NCBI GenBank assembly: GCA_003667245.1
Contig: RCNN01000350.1
Span: forward strand, 1 to 30,781
Direction: 5' to 3'
DNA from: Heterostelium multicystogenum
Lineage: Eukaryota > Evosea > Eumycetozoa > Acytosteliales > Acytosteliaceae
Length of the DNA stretch: 30,781 nucleotides
The notes beneath the pieces were generated by a model. It was not told the origin of the DNA. It ran no database searches and saw only the letters and a list, made by a program, of their open reading frames with translations. The position numbers and the translations under genes were made by a program. Positions 1-11,697 of this stretch are shown here, piece after piece (position 1 is the stretch's first letter; each line of letters starts with the position of its first letter).

Positions 1-3000
1 TCGGTATGATTGACAGAGACAACACAAGGAACAATGAAATTAGAGATAATAAGGTATAGGTTAAAGTATATACCAAAACCTTGACTTTAAAGTGTGAGGA
101 TTTCTCCGATTTGGCTGTAAGGATTCGAGTTGTGGATTGGCATAGTTGGTGTTCCAAATGTTCGACTCTCGTCGACTTTCGACTGTAATTGAGAGATGTT
201 TGAATGACATTAGATCATAGGATCCAACTGTAAAGACATATTCGAGTCCTCCACTGTAATTGTTGCGTTAAATCGACTTCGTTGATCAATGCATAGTAAT
301 AGGTGGCAGTACCAGAAAGAAGGTCATTGACATAATCAGCAGTGACGGTGACTTTACCACCACTGGTGAATATCTTGGTAGCTGACTTGATAATTGGAGT
401 TAAGATAACAGGATAGGTACCATTACCATTGTAGTTGCCGACGTATAGCAGAGAGTTTACAACGGAGAGTGGAAGATCACATTCAATAGATACTTGAGTT
501 TGAGTAATAGAACAAGTGAGTAAGACCTGACCTAAGTAGACTGTTGGTTGAGATCCACTATTTCCTAGGGAATGACCAGAGATAGAGAGACGGTATTGAT
601 TTTGTACTGCCGTTATGCCAGTTGGGTGCAGAGTACTGAATAGGTAATGTTGTTCAACACCATTCTGTTCATTAATGGTAAGCGAAATAGATGGTGCATA
701 ATCTAAAGTCTCAGCAGGAGAGACTCTATCAACTTTACATTGAACCATATCGGTACCGGCCGGAGATTGGTTCAACAGAGAGGAATGGAACATTGTTGAT
801 AGATCCACTGTAAGAGTTGGAAGTAAAGTTTCTGAGGTACCATCCTGTAATGGTAATAAACTCTGCATTGGAAGGAGCTGGTTTGCATAGATACGAGAAT
901 TGGTGCGAGATTTACAGTCATTGTGTTGGTCTTTTGACCTAAAACATCTATGACAAGGGTACTGATGCACCTTCTTGAGGGCAAGGCAATTTAGGGTAGT
1001 ATCGTCAGTCACAAAGTAACACTGCAAATTAAGTCCACTTCCTGGGTTCAATTGAACAGAAAGATCTTCAATGTTGCTACCCAAAGTTCATACCATGAAT
1101 GGTGATATTCTTTGATATTTGATTGATACCAACAATGCTGGGTTTACCATAGGAGAACAACACTGTACCAACACTTGCTACGCCATCAATAGAAAAGAGT
1201 TACTTGATAATTTGAACCAGTTCCTGCTCCCATTTGACAAATCAATCCGGTTATTCACACCAATATCAGATGTGTATAAACAGGACTTTCCACCAATAGA
1301 GATACTAATGGTTGTGTTGGTCAGGTCTGATCGATAAGAGATTTAGATAGGTTCCAAAGATTGTAACAGAACCTCCTGATGTGGGGTACACTTGATGCCG
1401 AGTCAATCATTGGAGTCAGTTTGAGTTGTAGAGCTTGTGTCTGTGCAGAGTGTGAAGTCACACTCACCAAACCATTCTTTGTGGTTGAGGAAATTCTTTG
1501 AATGATCTTGGTCTCGGTGATGGTTGGGTTGGATTGTGCAGCACCATTAACAGTGACCACCGAGTCACCATCAAAGTTGGCTCCGGTCAATGTTATAAAG
1601 CCTGTTCCAGTGTGGACAACACTGGACAAACCTGGAAGGAATGAAAAGACCAACGATGTGGAGACTACTCTTTTAGTAGTTGTAATGGTTTGTTGTTTTG
1701 TTAAGTCCAGAACCAGACAATGGGAAGGTAAGAGTATTTTCATCGATCACAGAAAACACTTGTAACAGTTTGAGTACCCACCAAAGCCTTGTTTGCTTCT
1801 TGAACAAAGTAACCTTTGATGGTGACGATACCTCCAGAAGCAATACTATTGATTGAAGTCAAGATTGGTTGCAAATTGAAATTCTTAGTTCCAGTGCTAC
1901 CAAAGTTGCTAACAGATACAGCACCGCTCATTGAATTTACTGTCAACAAACAGCTAAACTCGACTTGAGAGGATGTCACTTGACATACAAGTGTTTCTTC
2001 TTCCTAACTTGACAATTGGATTGGATGCAGCATTTCCAAGGTTGGTTCCTCTGACTGTAATCGAATTGAATGAGTTTTGAGTAATGGAATCGATGGTAGG
2101 TGGAGAGTAATTGTAGTTAATGGATTTGCTATCAACATCGGCAATGGATATGATGACTGCAGGAATACTTCCAGCGGTAAAAGCATCGGAGGGAGAAGGC
2201 AATAAACATTCAATAGTGGTCCGGTATTTGGAATGTTAGTAACTTTAGTACAGTCAGTTTGATCCGACTTTTCCTTTGGTATGTTGATCCAATGCTATCT
2301 CTAAAGTAATTTCCCAAACAATGTTATAGAGGTAGCATTTGCCAAGGCTGGGGTCATCGATAGAATCTCTGGCTTCAACAAAAACATGTAGCTGTTCGAA
2401 GTTTGACCTCCAGCAGTAACTATGCAATTTCCTGAGGTAGAGATCTTAACAAGTTGGCAAGAGATATTGGTGTCATTACCTTGAGAACATGTCAAAGTTT
2501 GACCGGAGAGGGTTACTGCCACTGTTTGGAGAGGACCAAAGTTTGCAACCAGTAATCTGAAGGACTGACCCTTTTTGAACAATATTAAGATTATTGGGGC
2601 AGCATACGAAAAGTTGAAGGATCCAAGATTAGCAACCTTTGTTTAAGGTCACGGAAGTTGCGAGATCTTTGCCTAAACCCTGTGGCATTGTACATTCTAT
2701 TTGAGTGTGAAGTCTGGCTTGGTGTTTATAGGTGAAAACACAAGTATATTGACCTACTTTAATTGTTGTCTCAACTGCATTGTTGGAGGAATCTGTTAAA
2801 CTTAGGAATCGACCATTGATCTGTACTTTACCACCTTGAGTGGTTGGGATGATTGCTGGTGAACCTGAAGTTATGACTGGAGTTGGTTTAAATAAGATCG
2901 AAGCTTGTTCTGATCCAGCATTGGCAGGACTAGTTGTAACAACAGTACCGGCTCTAATATCATTTGGAATTGTAACTGATATTTGGGAGATGCTAATCCA

Positions 3001-5692
3001 GTTTGATGCAATATTAGAAGAAGCACCTGGAAGCAAAACCTGTGTTCCCACCCAAATCCTCCACCATTTAATATCAAGGTATTATCTCCAGCATGTGAGA
3101 ATGAGGTGATATTTCGGGAGATGGTAGTATGGATAGGAGTTGGAAAAGACTCCATAAACCTCTAATTTTAATTAAATGATTGATACCTCCTCCAGCTGGA
3201 ATAGTGATGATAATTGCTGTCGAATTAATTTGGTATTTAGGGATTTTTGTAGAATCGAAATATACATTTTGGATAGGGCTAAAATAGGCACCTGTCAGTG
3301 TTACATTTCCACCGGAAATTCCAACAGGTGGAAACATACAGAATGAATGTAGTCAATGGGAAAGAATAGGTACCTGAAGAAGCACCGTTGGATGTCAAAA
3401 TGAAGTTGGATTGAGTCGCACAATCATATGGAAGTGTAAAGCCAATAGTAGAGCTGTCAATAACTTTAATGTTGTAGGCTTTGTAGACTCCATATGAAAT
3501 TTCAAGTTGTTCAGGAACTAAGGCAAAATTGGATGCAGTCATTGTGAAATTAATACCATTTTGATTAACACGTGAGATTGCTGGAGGTGCGTAAGTTCCA
3601 CTCACTGTGTTGGAAACCTGTCCACTCACTGTAACATAGACATAATAGGTACCATACCCTGGTTTAATTTGAACATAGTATATTTTCGTGTGGAGTGTTT
3701 ATCAAGATAGATGCGTTGTAGGAAACACCATTGTTTGTTACAGTCGCAACCATAGTAGATGCTGTGGCTCCAAGATCAGAACCCCTAATAGCTACATAGG
3801 AACCGGCAGTAAATGCACCAGAATCTACAGTGGTTAAAATTGGAGGATTGTATCCAATTTTAATTTCGTTGGTAGAAACTGTAGAGTCAACTAAAACTTG
3901 AAATGAGCTAGCAGCACCGGTTCCAGGGGGAATTTTGGCTACAACATTTTGAGATGGTCTGAAATTTGGAATAAATTGTGTCACGCTACCTAATGCCCAG
4001 GTAGATGTGTAGCTGCTACTGGGTAATCTTAGACCATTAACTCCAAAATTAACAGTCCCTCCTTTAGTTGGTACTAGGAAAATTTGATTTGGAAGAGTGA
4101 AAGAAGGAGCAGTATTTGGGACTGGATAGGCAAAGTAATATCTACATAGACCACTATTGAGTGCTGGTGCACCGGTTGCATAGAAAGTAGAATTCGAAGC
4201 AAGATAAGCAAGAGGAATTGACTTGTTGGAAGCAGCAACAGAACTGTCGATATTACAATTTCCAGAGGGTAAAGTGCAAGTTGTACCACTAATAAAATTG
4301 TATCCAGAATTGGGACCATATGGAATTGAAAATACTCCACCGTTGAAATTATATACAGCACAAATATATTGAGGGAACCAAGCGGAGACTTGGGAAATAA
4401 ACTGGATATCACTCAATAGGAATGGTGTATATGTGTATGCCTGCTTTCCTTCGGTGGAAAATTTTGAACGGTATGAAGAATATTCATTACCAGATGTAGA
4501 AAAAAGAGTTTTGGTAACAGCGTTATACCATGGCAAACGAGTAGCGTTAAGAAGAAGAAGTCCATTGATAGTAACAGTAACAGAGTCTAATCCATAATTA
4601 TTATAGCTGGGTGAGGTGTCGAAAACATTTGCTTGCAAAACACAGGAAAAGGATCTGAATGGTACAATTACAAATGGAAGAGTGCATGGTATACCCTTTG
4701 TAGAAAATTTGGCAGTAATTTCTGTGCTGAAATCTGAAAAGCTTTCACCGTTGATGGTAACGATATTATTCTTGTAATAATTTGGAACTACACTTGTAAT
4801 GGAAGGTACTATTGGAATGATAAAATAATTAGGAAACTTTAGTTGTGATGGAGATAACAACATAACTTACAATTTGGATGAACTCTTGCAAGAACGAAGC
4901 TTTTGGTTCCGTCTGAAATTGTGATGTTATATCTCCAGTCATGGGATATAACTTATTGCATGTCACTGAAGTAGTATTTCTCGAAATAATTGGACAGTTA
5001 AAATCGGTTTTTTTCCATTCAAACTCTTTACGTTGATTGTTAAAGAGCTAGTTGAAAATGAATTTAAATTATAAAATACAATGGTGTCTGCATCAGTATC
5101 TGGTAGAAGCATAATTGGATCTAAAGTGGAATATATCTTGATGAATATTTGTTCTATTATTAAATGTATAATTATAGTAAATTACCATTCTCTCCACCTT
5201 TTTCTAGAATGTATCCTTGAATTGAGGGCCATGCTTCAATGAGATCATTCATCATTATTTGATTCCATAAATGCAAATATCTCTCTGCATTTGATACATC
5301 TGGTTGGTATGTTAGCCATGCACAATATGAAAAACATTTATTGATCGATCTGTCAAACATTGGCATGCCTGTCTCTGGACCTGTCATCCATTTAAAAACT
5401 GAGTAATCTGGACTATCTGTATTGTTGGAGTGGGCACCCAACCAAACATATTGAACTACACACCCATAACAGTATCCCTAATGAATTCATATTCGGCCTG
5501 AGAGGTAATGGTTGCTAGGTATCCACCTTTGGAAACTGCATCACGCTGGGCATCTCCCCACGACAAAACAGTTGAAATTACTTCATAAGTATGCTGATTC
5601 AGTGGATTTGTAAATACAACGGCATCAACATTCTGGAAAAATAATAGTATAGATATAAAAATAAAGAAAACTGAATATATATATTTTTTCAT
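1..5692 (-). CDS. C-type lectin / IPT-TIG repeat cell-surface protein (3' end cut by window)
   Basis: The start is the ATG at 5692, followed by a typical signal peptide: MKK, then a hydrophobic stretch ending near NVDA. A C-type lectin-like domain follows (5640-5200), with WGDAQRDA, GGYLATITSQAEYEFI, VWLGAHS and a late W..G/CF region. The rest is a string of IPT/TIG Ig-like repeats, recognisable by recurrent P.I..(V)....GG.V.I.G..F/L patterns. I count roughly a dozen between about 4830 and 260. At the left edge (about 75 to 1) a hydrophobic helix appears (LLSLISLFLVLSLSIIP), probably a membrane anchor, still open at base 1. Such proteins in dictyostelids act in adhesion and self/non-self recognition; ligand binding by the lectin domain is inference. 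The frame changes at least eleven times (near 5450, 5000, 4890, 3690, 3330, 3060, 2600, 2210, 1975, 1330, 265). A 32-nt GT..AG segment at 5154-5185 restores frame and may be a tiny intron. I judge it a real gene with sequence indels; a decayed copy is possible. Confidence 0.8.
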
Positions 5693-6280
5693 TTCTTATG
5701 TATATATATAAACAATCTAAATATAAAATAATATATATAAATAATATTATATGTATTATAAAATGAGGATTTACAAAATGTAGATTCTTTTTTGTGATTC
5801 TCATTACTAAAAAGATCTGGATTAGGCTCCCAAGTCTTGAGACATCCTTTACTCAAATAATCTTTAAATTATCTAAATGTTGGTTGTGCAAGTTTTAGCT
5901 ACCCTGATAAATCTAAAAAAATATATTAGATACATACTTAATGGTTAGATATTCATATCGAATCTAGATTAGATCAATCAAAAAAAATATTGATTTTGTG
6001 AGGTGAGACATGCTGGGGTTTTTGAAAGATCTTTAAAAAAAATATCCATATTTCGAGCTTGTCAAAATTAGAAACCACAACTAACTGCTTGCCCTCCAAA
6101 ATATTAAGATATTGTTTTGGAGGTCAACGAAATCAAACCATCAAGATGCTAAAACGGAATTAAAAAAAAAAAAAAAAAAGCAATTTTTATTGTCGTGTTG
6201 TTTATACATTTGATATAGTATTATATTATATGATTAATATGATGAATTAGATTTGATTGATGGATAATATATATTATAAA
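5693..6280. other. AT-rich intergenic spacer
   Basis: No coding signal in either strand. It should hold the promoter of the lectin-TIG gene (adjacent to 5692) and the 3' end of the CBM48 gene. TATA-like AT runs lie at 5700-5760 and a run of about 17 A at 6162-6179. The stretch 5760-6130 is slightly less AT-rich, but I recognise nothing in it. Confidence 0.6.
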
Positions 6281-7419
6281 TTATTGGTCTTTTCTTATTT
6301 TTAGATTGACAACTAAAAGATTATTGATATTTCCACGATCATCAGTGACAACTGGCTTTTGAGGATCATATTCCCAATTTCCATCAACAATGAACTTGTA
6401 TTCATACCTGCCAGGAGCCAGATGAAGTACAGTAGATAATATACTATCACCTACGTGTACGTTACTGCTCTCTGCTCGTTTTCTCTTCAATTCCAACAAA
6501 CTGCGTTGAGGAGAGGTATTAATCGACAATTGATCTGTAAGCGAGACTCTTTGGTCCCACATGAAAAATGATCCTGTCAATTGAATAACATGCCCACTAT
6601 ATGGCCATGTAAAGAAACCGGTACTGTGTCTTCATCGAATTTCTTAGATGATACCAGTTCTAAAAATATTATTAGTTTCAATGATACACAAACTTTGTTC
6701 TGATTTGATCATTATACTTACATTGTTGCTATCATTAGTCAAGTCCTTTTCTTCTGTTCTCTTTTCTTCATTTAATTTGTATTCTGATTTTGTTTTGATG
6801 GTAGTTCTTCAACATTGCTACAAATCTATTTCATTGGGTTAGTGAATGACAATATACTCCTAACAATCAATATTTACATTTGAATTTTGTAAGTTAATAG
6901 CTTTTTCTTGAGTGATAACTCTACCATCGAAGTAATGACCGCTAAGGGCATCTCTTTCAGTTCAGATGGACCAGATTCCTTTAAGAACAAAGCAAAACCG
7001 TATCTTCCATTCTAAACAAATCGATAATGTTAGTGTTTTACTGGGTTAGCTTTTGAATTTTGGCCACTTACTTTAGAAACTGGATGAACAGATTTTAAAA
7101 AGTCCTCAAATACCTTCCATGTATGTTGTGAAAGTAGTCTGGATTTGGGTTGGATGGATCAATACCTTCATAGCGACCGTTGGCGGATAAATGAGTCGAT
7201 TTGGCTTCTCGCCTTCGATGAGGAGTGAATGTGAGACCGCCAGTGGAAGTAATATAACATCAAGTTATAACATGGCAACTCTAGTGTTTTCATTCTTTTC
7301 AGTATTTGTGACTCGGTTGGTCTAAAATAGTCGGTCTTTAGACTGTCGAGAGTTTTGCAATAGATGTAAATATATCTTTTGGAAATTCTTAGATAAATCG
7401 ATGGAAGATCTATTTTCAT
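6281..7419 (-). CDS. CBM48 (AMPK-beta type glycogen-binding) domain protein
   Basis: The C-terminal exon (6659-6281) encodes a family 48 carbohydrate-binding module: F.WPYSGHVIQLTGSFFMWDQ, then LHLAPGRYEYKFIVDG and WEYDPQKPVVTDDRGNINN, ending at the stop at 6281. These are hallmark glycogen-binding residues of AMPK beta and glucan-phosphatase modules. The module carries an Arg/Lys/Ser-rich insert of about 25 residues between its first strands, and no AMPKBI (alpha/gamma-binding) domain follows. The upstream exons read ...PHRRREAKSTHLSANGRYE, GIDPSNPNPDYFH, FEDFLKSVHPVSKNGRYGFA and GHYFDGRVITQEKA; I do not recognise this part. Three introns are clear: 7012-7071, 6826-6877 (with a CTAAC branch) and 6660-6721. 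The start is uncertain; ATG 7419 is the only nearby candidate, but it needs a frameshift to join the best frame. A role in glycogen binding or energy sensing is family inference. Confidence 0.75.
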
Positions 7420-7526
7420 AACTATATTTCGGATATGCCCAGCTAATTATTAAGAATTATAGAAATAATGATTAGAAATAAATTCATGAATAATTGTTAT
7501 TTATAAGTCGGTAGAACTACTACATA

Positions 7527-9187
7527 CTAGATTTGTCTAATTTGTTTGATTGAGATCAAACCAAGTGCTTGGGCATCATAGAGATAGTTGTTGAGTTTGG
7601 TATAACCGAGCTTGTAGTATTGCATCTTAATACCGATTTCAGAGAATACCAATCTTTTGTTGTCACTCTTTTCTAGAAGCTCTATGAGTGGTATGAAACG
7701 AGTGATGACAGTGTTCAAGTGTGGACATTTAATGAAAGTAATAGATTGATATGGATCTTTTGGAGGAACAACAATGGCTTTCTCGGGTGCAGCCGGAGTT
7801 TTTGCTTTGGGCTGGTGAGATTGAGATTGCTGTTGATAGTTTTCAACATTGGCCGAATCGTTTTGGAAAGATGAATCAAAATTTAAATCGTTCATCAATT
7901 GATCTTGTTGTTGTTGGTACTCGAAAGCTAGGGTTTCTTCATCGTCAACCTCATACATTTCGTTGGTGATGTCATTATCATCGTCACTGAAGTCTTCACA
8001 CTCGTCGAGATTATCAGATTGTTGGTTGTGTGGTGAAGTTGATTCGTTGATACTATCGTTGGATCTTCTTTTCTCATCGGTGGCGATTGGCAATGCTGGA
8101 ATCAAATCTAGCTCGTTGATTTGGTCGAAATAATACTATTCTCGAAATCCAATTGTCCATTTATTCTCTCAGTACTTAGGCTTCTAATGATATGATTGGT
8201 GGGGGAGTTGTTTCCACTTTGGTCTCTATCTTCATGGATGGATGCTTCATGTAATTGGTCGGACGATGGAGCATTCCAATATCGATCGCTTGTGATTCGA
8301 TTTCTTCTTGATTTGTATTAATATTTAATTTAATCAATTCCTTTTCGACTTCTGAGGATTTATCGACTTTTCCTTTTTGATTTTGAATGATTTTGATGGT
8401 TATTATTTGTTTGTTGGTTTTGCTGGTGTTGTTGATTTTGTTGATTTTGTTGATTCTGTTGATTCTGTTGATGTTGTTGCTGTTGTTGAATTTGTTGATT
8501 TTGTTGTTGTTGTTGTTGCTGCTGTTGCATCTGTTGGTTTTGTAGGTTCGAATAAAATTGATTATTTCCATTATTGTTATGATTGAAATATTCTCTTGAG
8601 TTTTGAATGAGATGGGCTATTTAGATTTGAATATGGTTGGGCTGAATTCGAATTGTTTGTGTTGTATTGTTGTTGCTGATTCTGTTGTTGGGAAGTCGTT
8701 GGTAGCATTATTGGAGATGTAGGTGCTTTGATTGTTCCTTTGAGCAAAGATATCCATTCGTATGAGGCAGTTGCTGAATATTTGAGTACATCGGATGCAT
8801 GAGTTGAGTGGATAAGGAACACTTGATAACGTCTGAATGTGAGTGTGTTGAGCACGTTGCTAAAGTCGCGATCACCAGAAATCAATACAATGCAATGAGG
8901 TGGTTTGTTATCGATGACAAGCTTTAGTATCTCCACCAGAATAGCAATATCGGACGCATTCGATTTGTTTCTTGAGACGTCGTGCAGCAACACACCACAC
9001 TCCTGAAGATTAGCACGCAACTCATCTTTGATCAGCTTGAGGTTAGCAAATGCCGAGATATTCTTTAGTACTCCGCGCTGAAGAGCAAACGAGCGAATAG
9101 CATTTACTACATAGATTCCTTTCATGTGCGAGGGCACCGCACAGTTCTCCAAGTCCAGAATACATTTACAGCTAGCTCTGGTTGCAT
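7527..9187 (-). CDS. NYN-domain RNase with C-terminal LOTUS-like (OST-HTH) domain
   Basis: The N-terminal half (9165-8720) is a NYN/PIN-like domain of the MARF1/limkain-b1 kind: ILDLENCAVPSHMKG, NKSNASDIAILVEI, IVLISGDRDFSNVL. These carry the conserved acidic residues expected of a metal-dependent ribonuclease. A low-complexity Gln/Asn linker follows (about 8700-8390), then an acidic segment (LDECEDFSDDDNDITNE). The C-terminus (7740-7527) has FIPLIELLEKSDNKRLVFSE and LGYTKLNNYLYDAQALGLIS, matching a LOTUS/OST-HTH RNA-associated winged helix. Such proteins typically act in RNA turnover or silencing in ribonucleoprotein granules (family knowledge). No intron is seen. Frame shifts occur near 9163, 8590, 8380, 8160 and 8120. 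ATG 9187 is proposed as the start; it lies one base out of frame with the NYN domain. A different upstream exon cannot be excluded. Confidence 0.8.
8395..8560 (-). repeat. Poly-Gln / Gln-Asn coding tract
   Basis: On the minus strand this is an imperfect (CAA)n/(AATCAA)n array encoding runs of Q with NQQ repeats inside the NYN-LOTUS protein. A competing frame gives an open Asn/Ile/Lys-rich reading, so the tract makes frame assignment ambiguous. It links the catalytic and LOTUS halves. Confidence 0.75.
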
Positions 9188-10737
9188 TGTTTCTCTTTCA
9201 ATATGATATATGTTGCTTCTAACTAATATAATAACGTTTTACTTTCTACTAATGCTTCTATCTATGCTTTCTGTCGAATAATATCTAACTTTACTTCTTT
9301 AAATACTACAAGAAGAAGAATAATAAAGTCGACAAAAGCTGACCTGTGAACAACACTTCGTACGAACCAACAGTCTATCAGTATTGAGTGATGTCATACA
9401 GCCAGTTTGTTGTTGTTTTGGAGCAGACTATCTTCACTTCAATTCTAACTTTAACTAATTACAAAGCAACTAATTACAATTTATTATTGATTGATAATAA
9501 TATATGATTATTTATTTATTTTATTATGATTTTTAGTTTATGTCACTCTTTCTCTTCTCACTCTTTCTTTTTAATTAATAGTCAACAGTCTATATGCCAC
9601 TAATTATTAAATTAAAAACAAAAAAAATACCAAAAATTAATAAAAATAAATTGTGTGTTAAATGATTTAATTTAATTATGTTGTTGATGCTGATATAAAA
9701 ATATGACAACAACCCAAAATACATTGAATTGGAAAAGGAGAGAAGATGAAGGAATGTGTCAAGTGTAATAAAAATATGATTATTGATATTATTTTTTTTA
9801 TTAATTTAGTTATGTTTTGTTTGTTGATGTTGATAATAATAATATTATTATAGGCTTATTGTTTATTGCTTATTATTATTATTATTATGTTGATCTATTG
9901 GTTGATTGATATTATTTGTATATTTTGTATAGTAGTTGTTTATGTTTATCATTGATTGATTGTTGGTTTGCTTGTTGATGATGGATGGATAGATGGGCTG
10001 AAAGATGACTGACTACTGAAAGAAGGAAGGAATAGAAGGAAAGAAAGAAGGGGGAGTGATTGGTTAATCAATCTATAAAAAAAAACAAACATTAATATAT
10101 ATATACCACATTATTAAATATTCATTTCAGTTAATAAATCCATTCAAATATGACAATCAATTGGTATTGAATGTTGTCCCAAGATTACTTTACTTCTCAC
10201 ACACACTTTTATTATTTTTGTTATTGTGAGTTGTTTTTTTTTGTTTGATTTTTTTTGTTTATCCTATTATTTGTATGATATATATTTATATCTATATCTA
10301 TTGATTGACTGATTTTTTGATAGATTTACTGACAGAAATAAAAAAAATTGATAAATAAAATTAATTACTATTTAATTCTATTAGTGAAGTTATAGTTTTT
10401 CCTTCCTTCTTCTAAATTGAAATTAATTGGAAGATAATCCTGAAACCATAGTTCACTTAGTATACTACATTACATTATTCTATCTAAATGAAATTTAAAA
10501 AGTTTTTCTCATTAATTTATATCAAAAAAAAATAGTTATTTGATCAAGTTGTAAAAAGAACAAACCAAATTAAATAGTTTGTGATCTTAAAAATATTTCT
10601 CGCCAACTTGACAATAATTAGAATTTGAAAAAATTAACTATTGCTCAAATAAATTATGAATACAACAAATAATTATGATTTTAAAACTTTTTTTTTAATA
10701 ATTAATTTTATGAATTTAAAAAATATTTGTCATTTAT
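9188..10737. other. AT-rich intergenic region
   Basis: About 1.55 kb without a coding signal. It carries the 5' region of the NYN-LOTUS gene (right of 9187) and the 3' flank of the CCCH gene. It contains long A/T runs, TTATTATT tracts (9840-9890) and short GAAGGAA repeats (10019-10050). No RNA gene was recognised. Confidence 0.6.
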
Positions 10738-11697
10738 TTACTCCCAAGTTGGATTGGTAGAGCAAATAGTACGGAAGATTTGTAATCTACGTTTACTGGT
10801 ATCTTGTTGTTGTTGTAATGGTTCTTCTTTTGTTGATTTGGGATGGGCAAATGCAGATGGCACTGGCATAACAGATTCATCTGGACCCAGGAGTCAGTCC
10901 AATTGATTGGAGCACTCAGGTCTATTGGTTTGGATTGCATTAAAGGATTTTGTTTGATTGGTTGTGATGGTGATTGGTGAATGTGTTGTGGGAGAGTTGT
11001 TGATGATGTTGTGTGGCCAAAGAGTTTGGCTGCCTGCTCTTGGGCAAGATCCAACTTCTCGGCTGCCGATGGCTTGGAGTGAATAAATCTACATCGAGAA
11101 CCATATGGACAGCTACCAACGGTGTGGAATGTTTTACATGTTTCAGTCTTGTACTTCGGGTGTCTCATGACTGGACGCAATTCATCACGACCATGAGCAA
11201 ATTGACATTTGAATCCATATCTACAAATTCCGGTTTCAGCAAATGATCTGCATAATTCTGTTTTATATCTGCTGCTTTGACCGTTGATTTCCTCTTCTAT
11301 ATCACCGTTGCTGCTACCGTCATCAGAGAGTTGTTGTTGGGCAAATTGTTGTGAAATCTGATGAATGCTGTCGTCACTTGAGCTTGCAAGTGTAATTACA
11401 TGAGATGCTTCTTGTTTTGCCTTAAGCTGTTTGTTGTTGAAGCATTGAAGCTTTCTCTAAGCTGATCGCTGAAGATATCCATGGGTCTTGAGCAGTGACA
11501 CTCGAGATATTTATAAATTGTGAGTTCTTTACAGAGGATGGAACCTTCTTGGGATCAAAAGTTGGCTGTTGTACAAAATTCGAGGAGATGACCAAATGAT
11601 TGATGAACTGGCTTGAGTCGACCATGGGTCCATCATATTTGAAAGAGTTAGATCCACCAAAGATCTGTGAGTTTGAAATTGTTGAAAAATCTGTCAT
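10738..11697 (-). CDS. Tristetraprolin-type tandem CCCH zinc-finger mRNA-decay protein
   Basis: ATG at 11697 ([15 protein letters not shown]). The two fingers at about 11265-11085 are C-x8-C-x5-C-x3-[21 protein letters not shown] and [20 protein letters not shown]. Each is led by RYKTEL or KYKTET and they are separated by 18 residues, the exact TTP/ZFP36 arrangement that binds UAUUUAU elements in 3' UTRs. Two frameshifts must be bridged (about 11425-11440 and about 10885). After the second, the better frame gives [17 protein letters not shown]...QQQQD and ends in [18 protein letters not shown] with the stop at 10738. RRLxIFxxI resembles the C-terminal CNOT1-binding motif of mammalian TTP. This suggests the protein recruits the CCR4-NOT deadenylase. 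About 310 residues, no intron seen. It is followed upstream by an unusually long gene-free region. Confidence 0.88.

Noticed and set aside
7168..7419. Complete 83-codon ORF taken as a separate small protein
   Set aside because: Its second half (SSSKARSQIDSFIRQRSL) is out of frame with the better reading (TPHRRREAKSTHLSANGRYE), so it is the broken first exon of the CBM48 gene.
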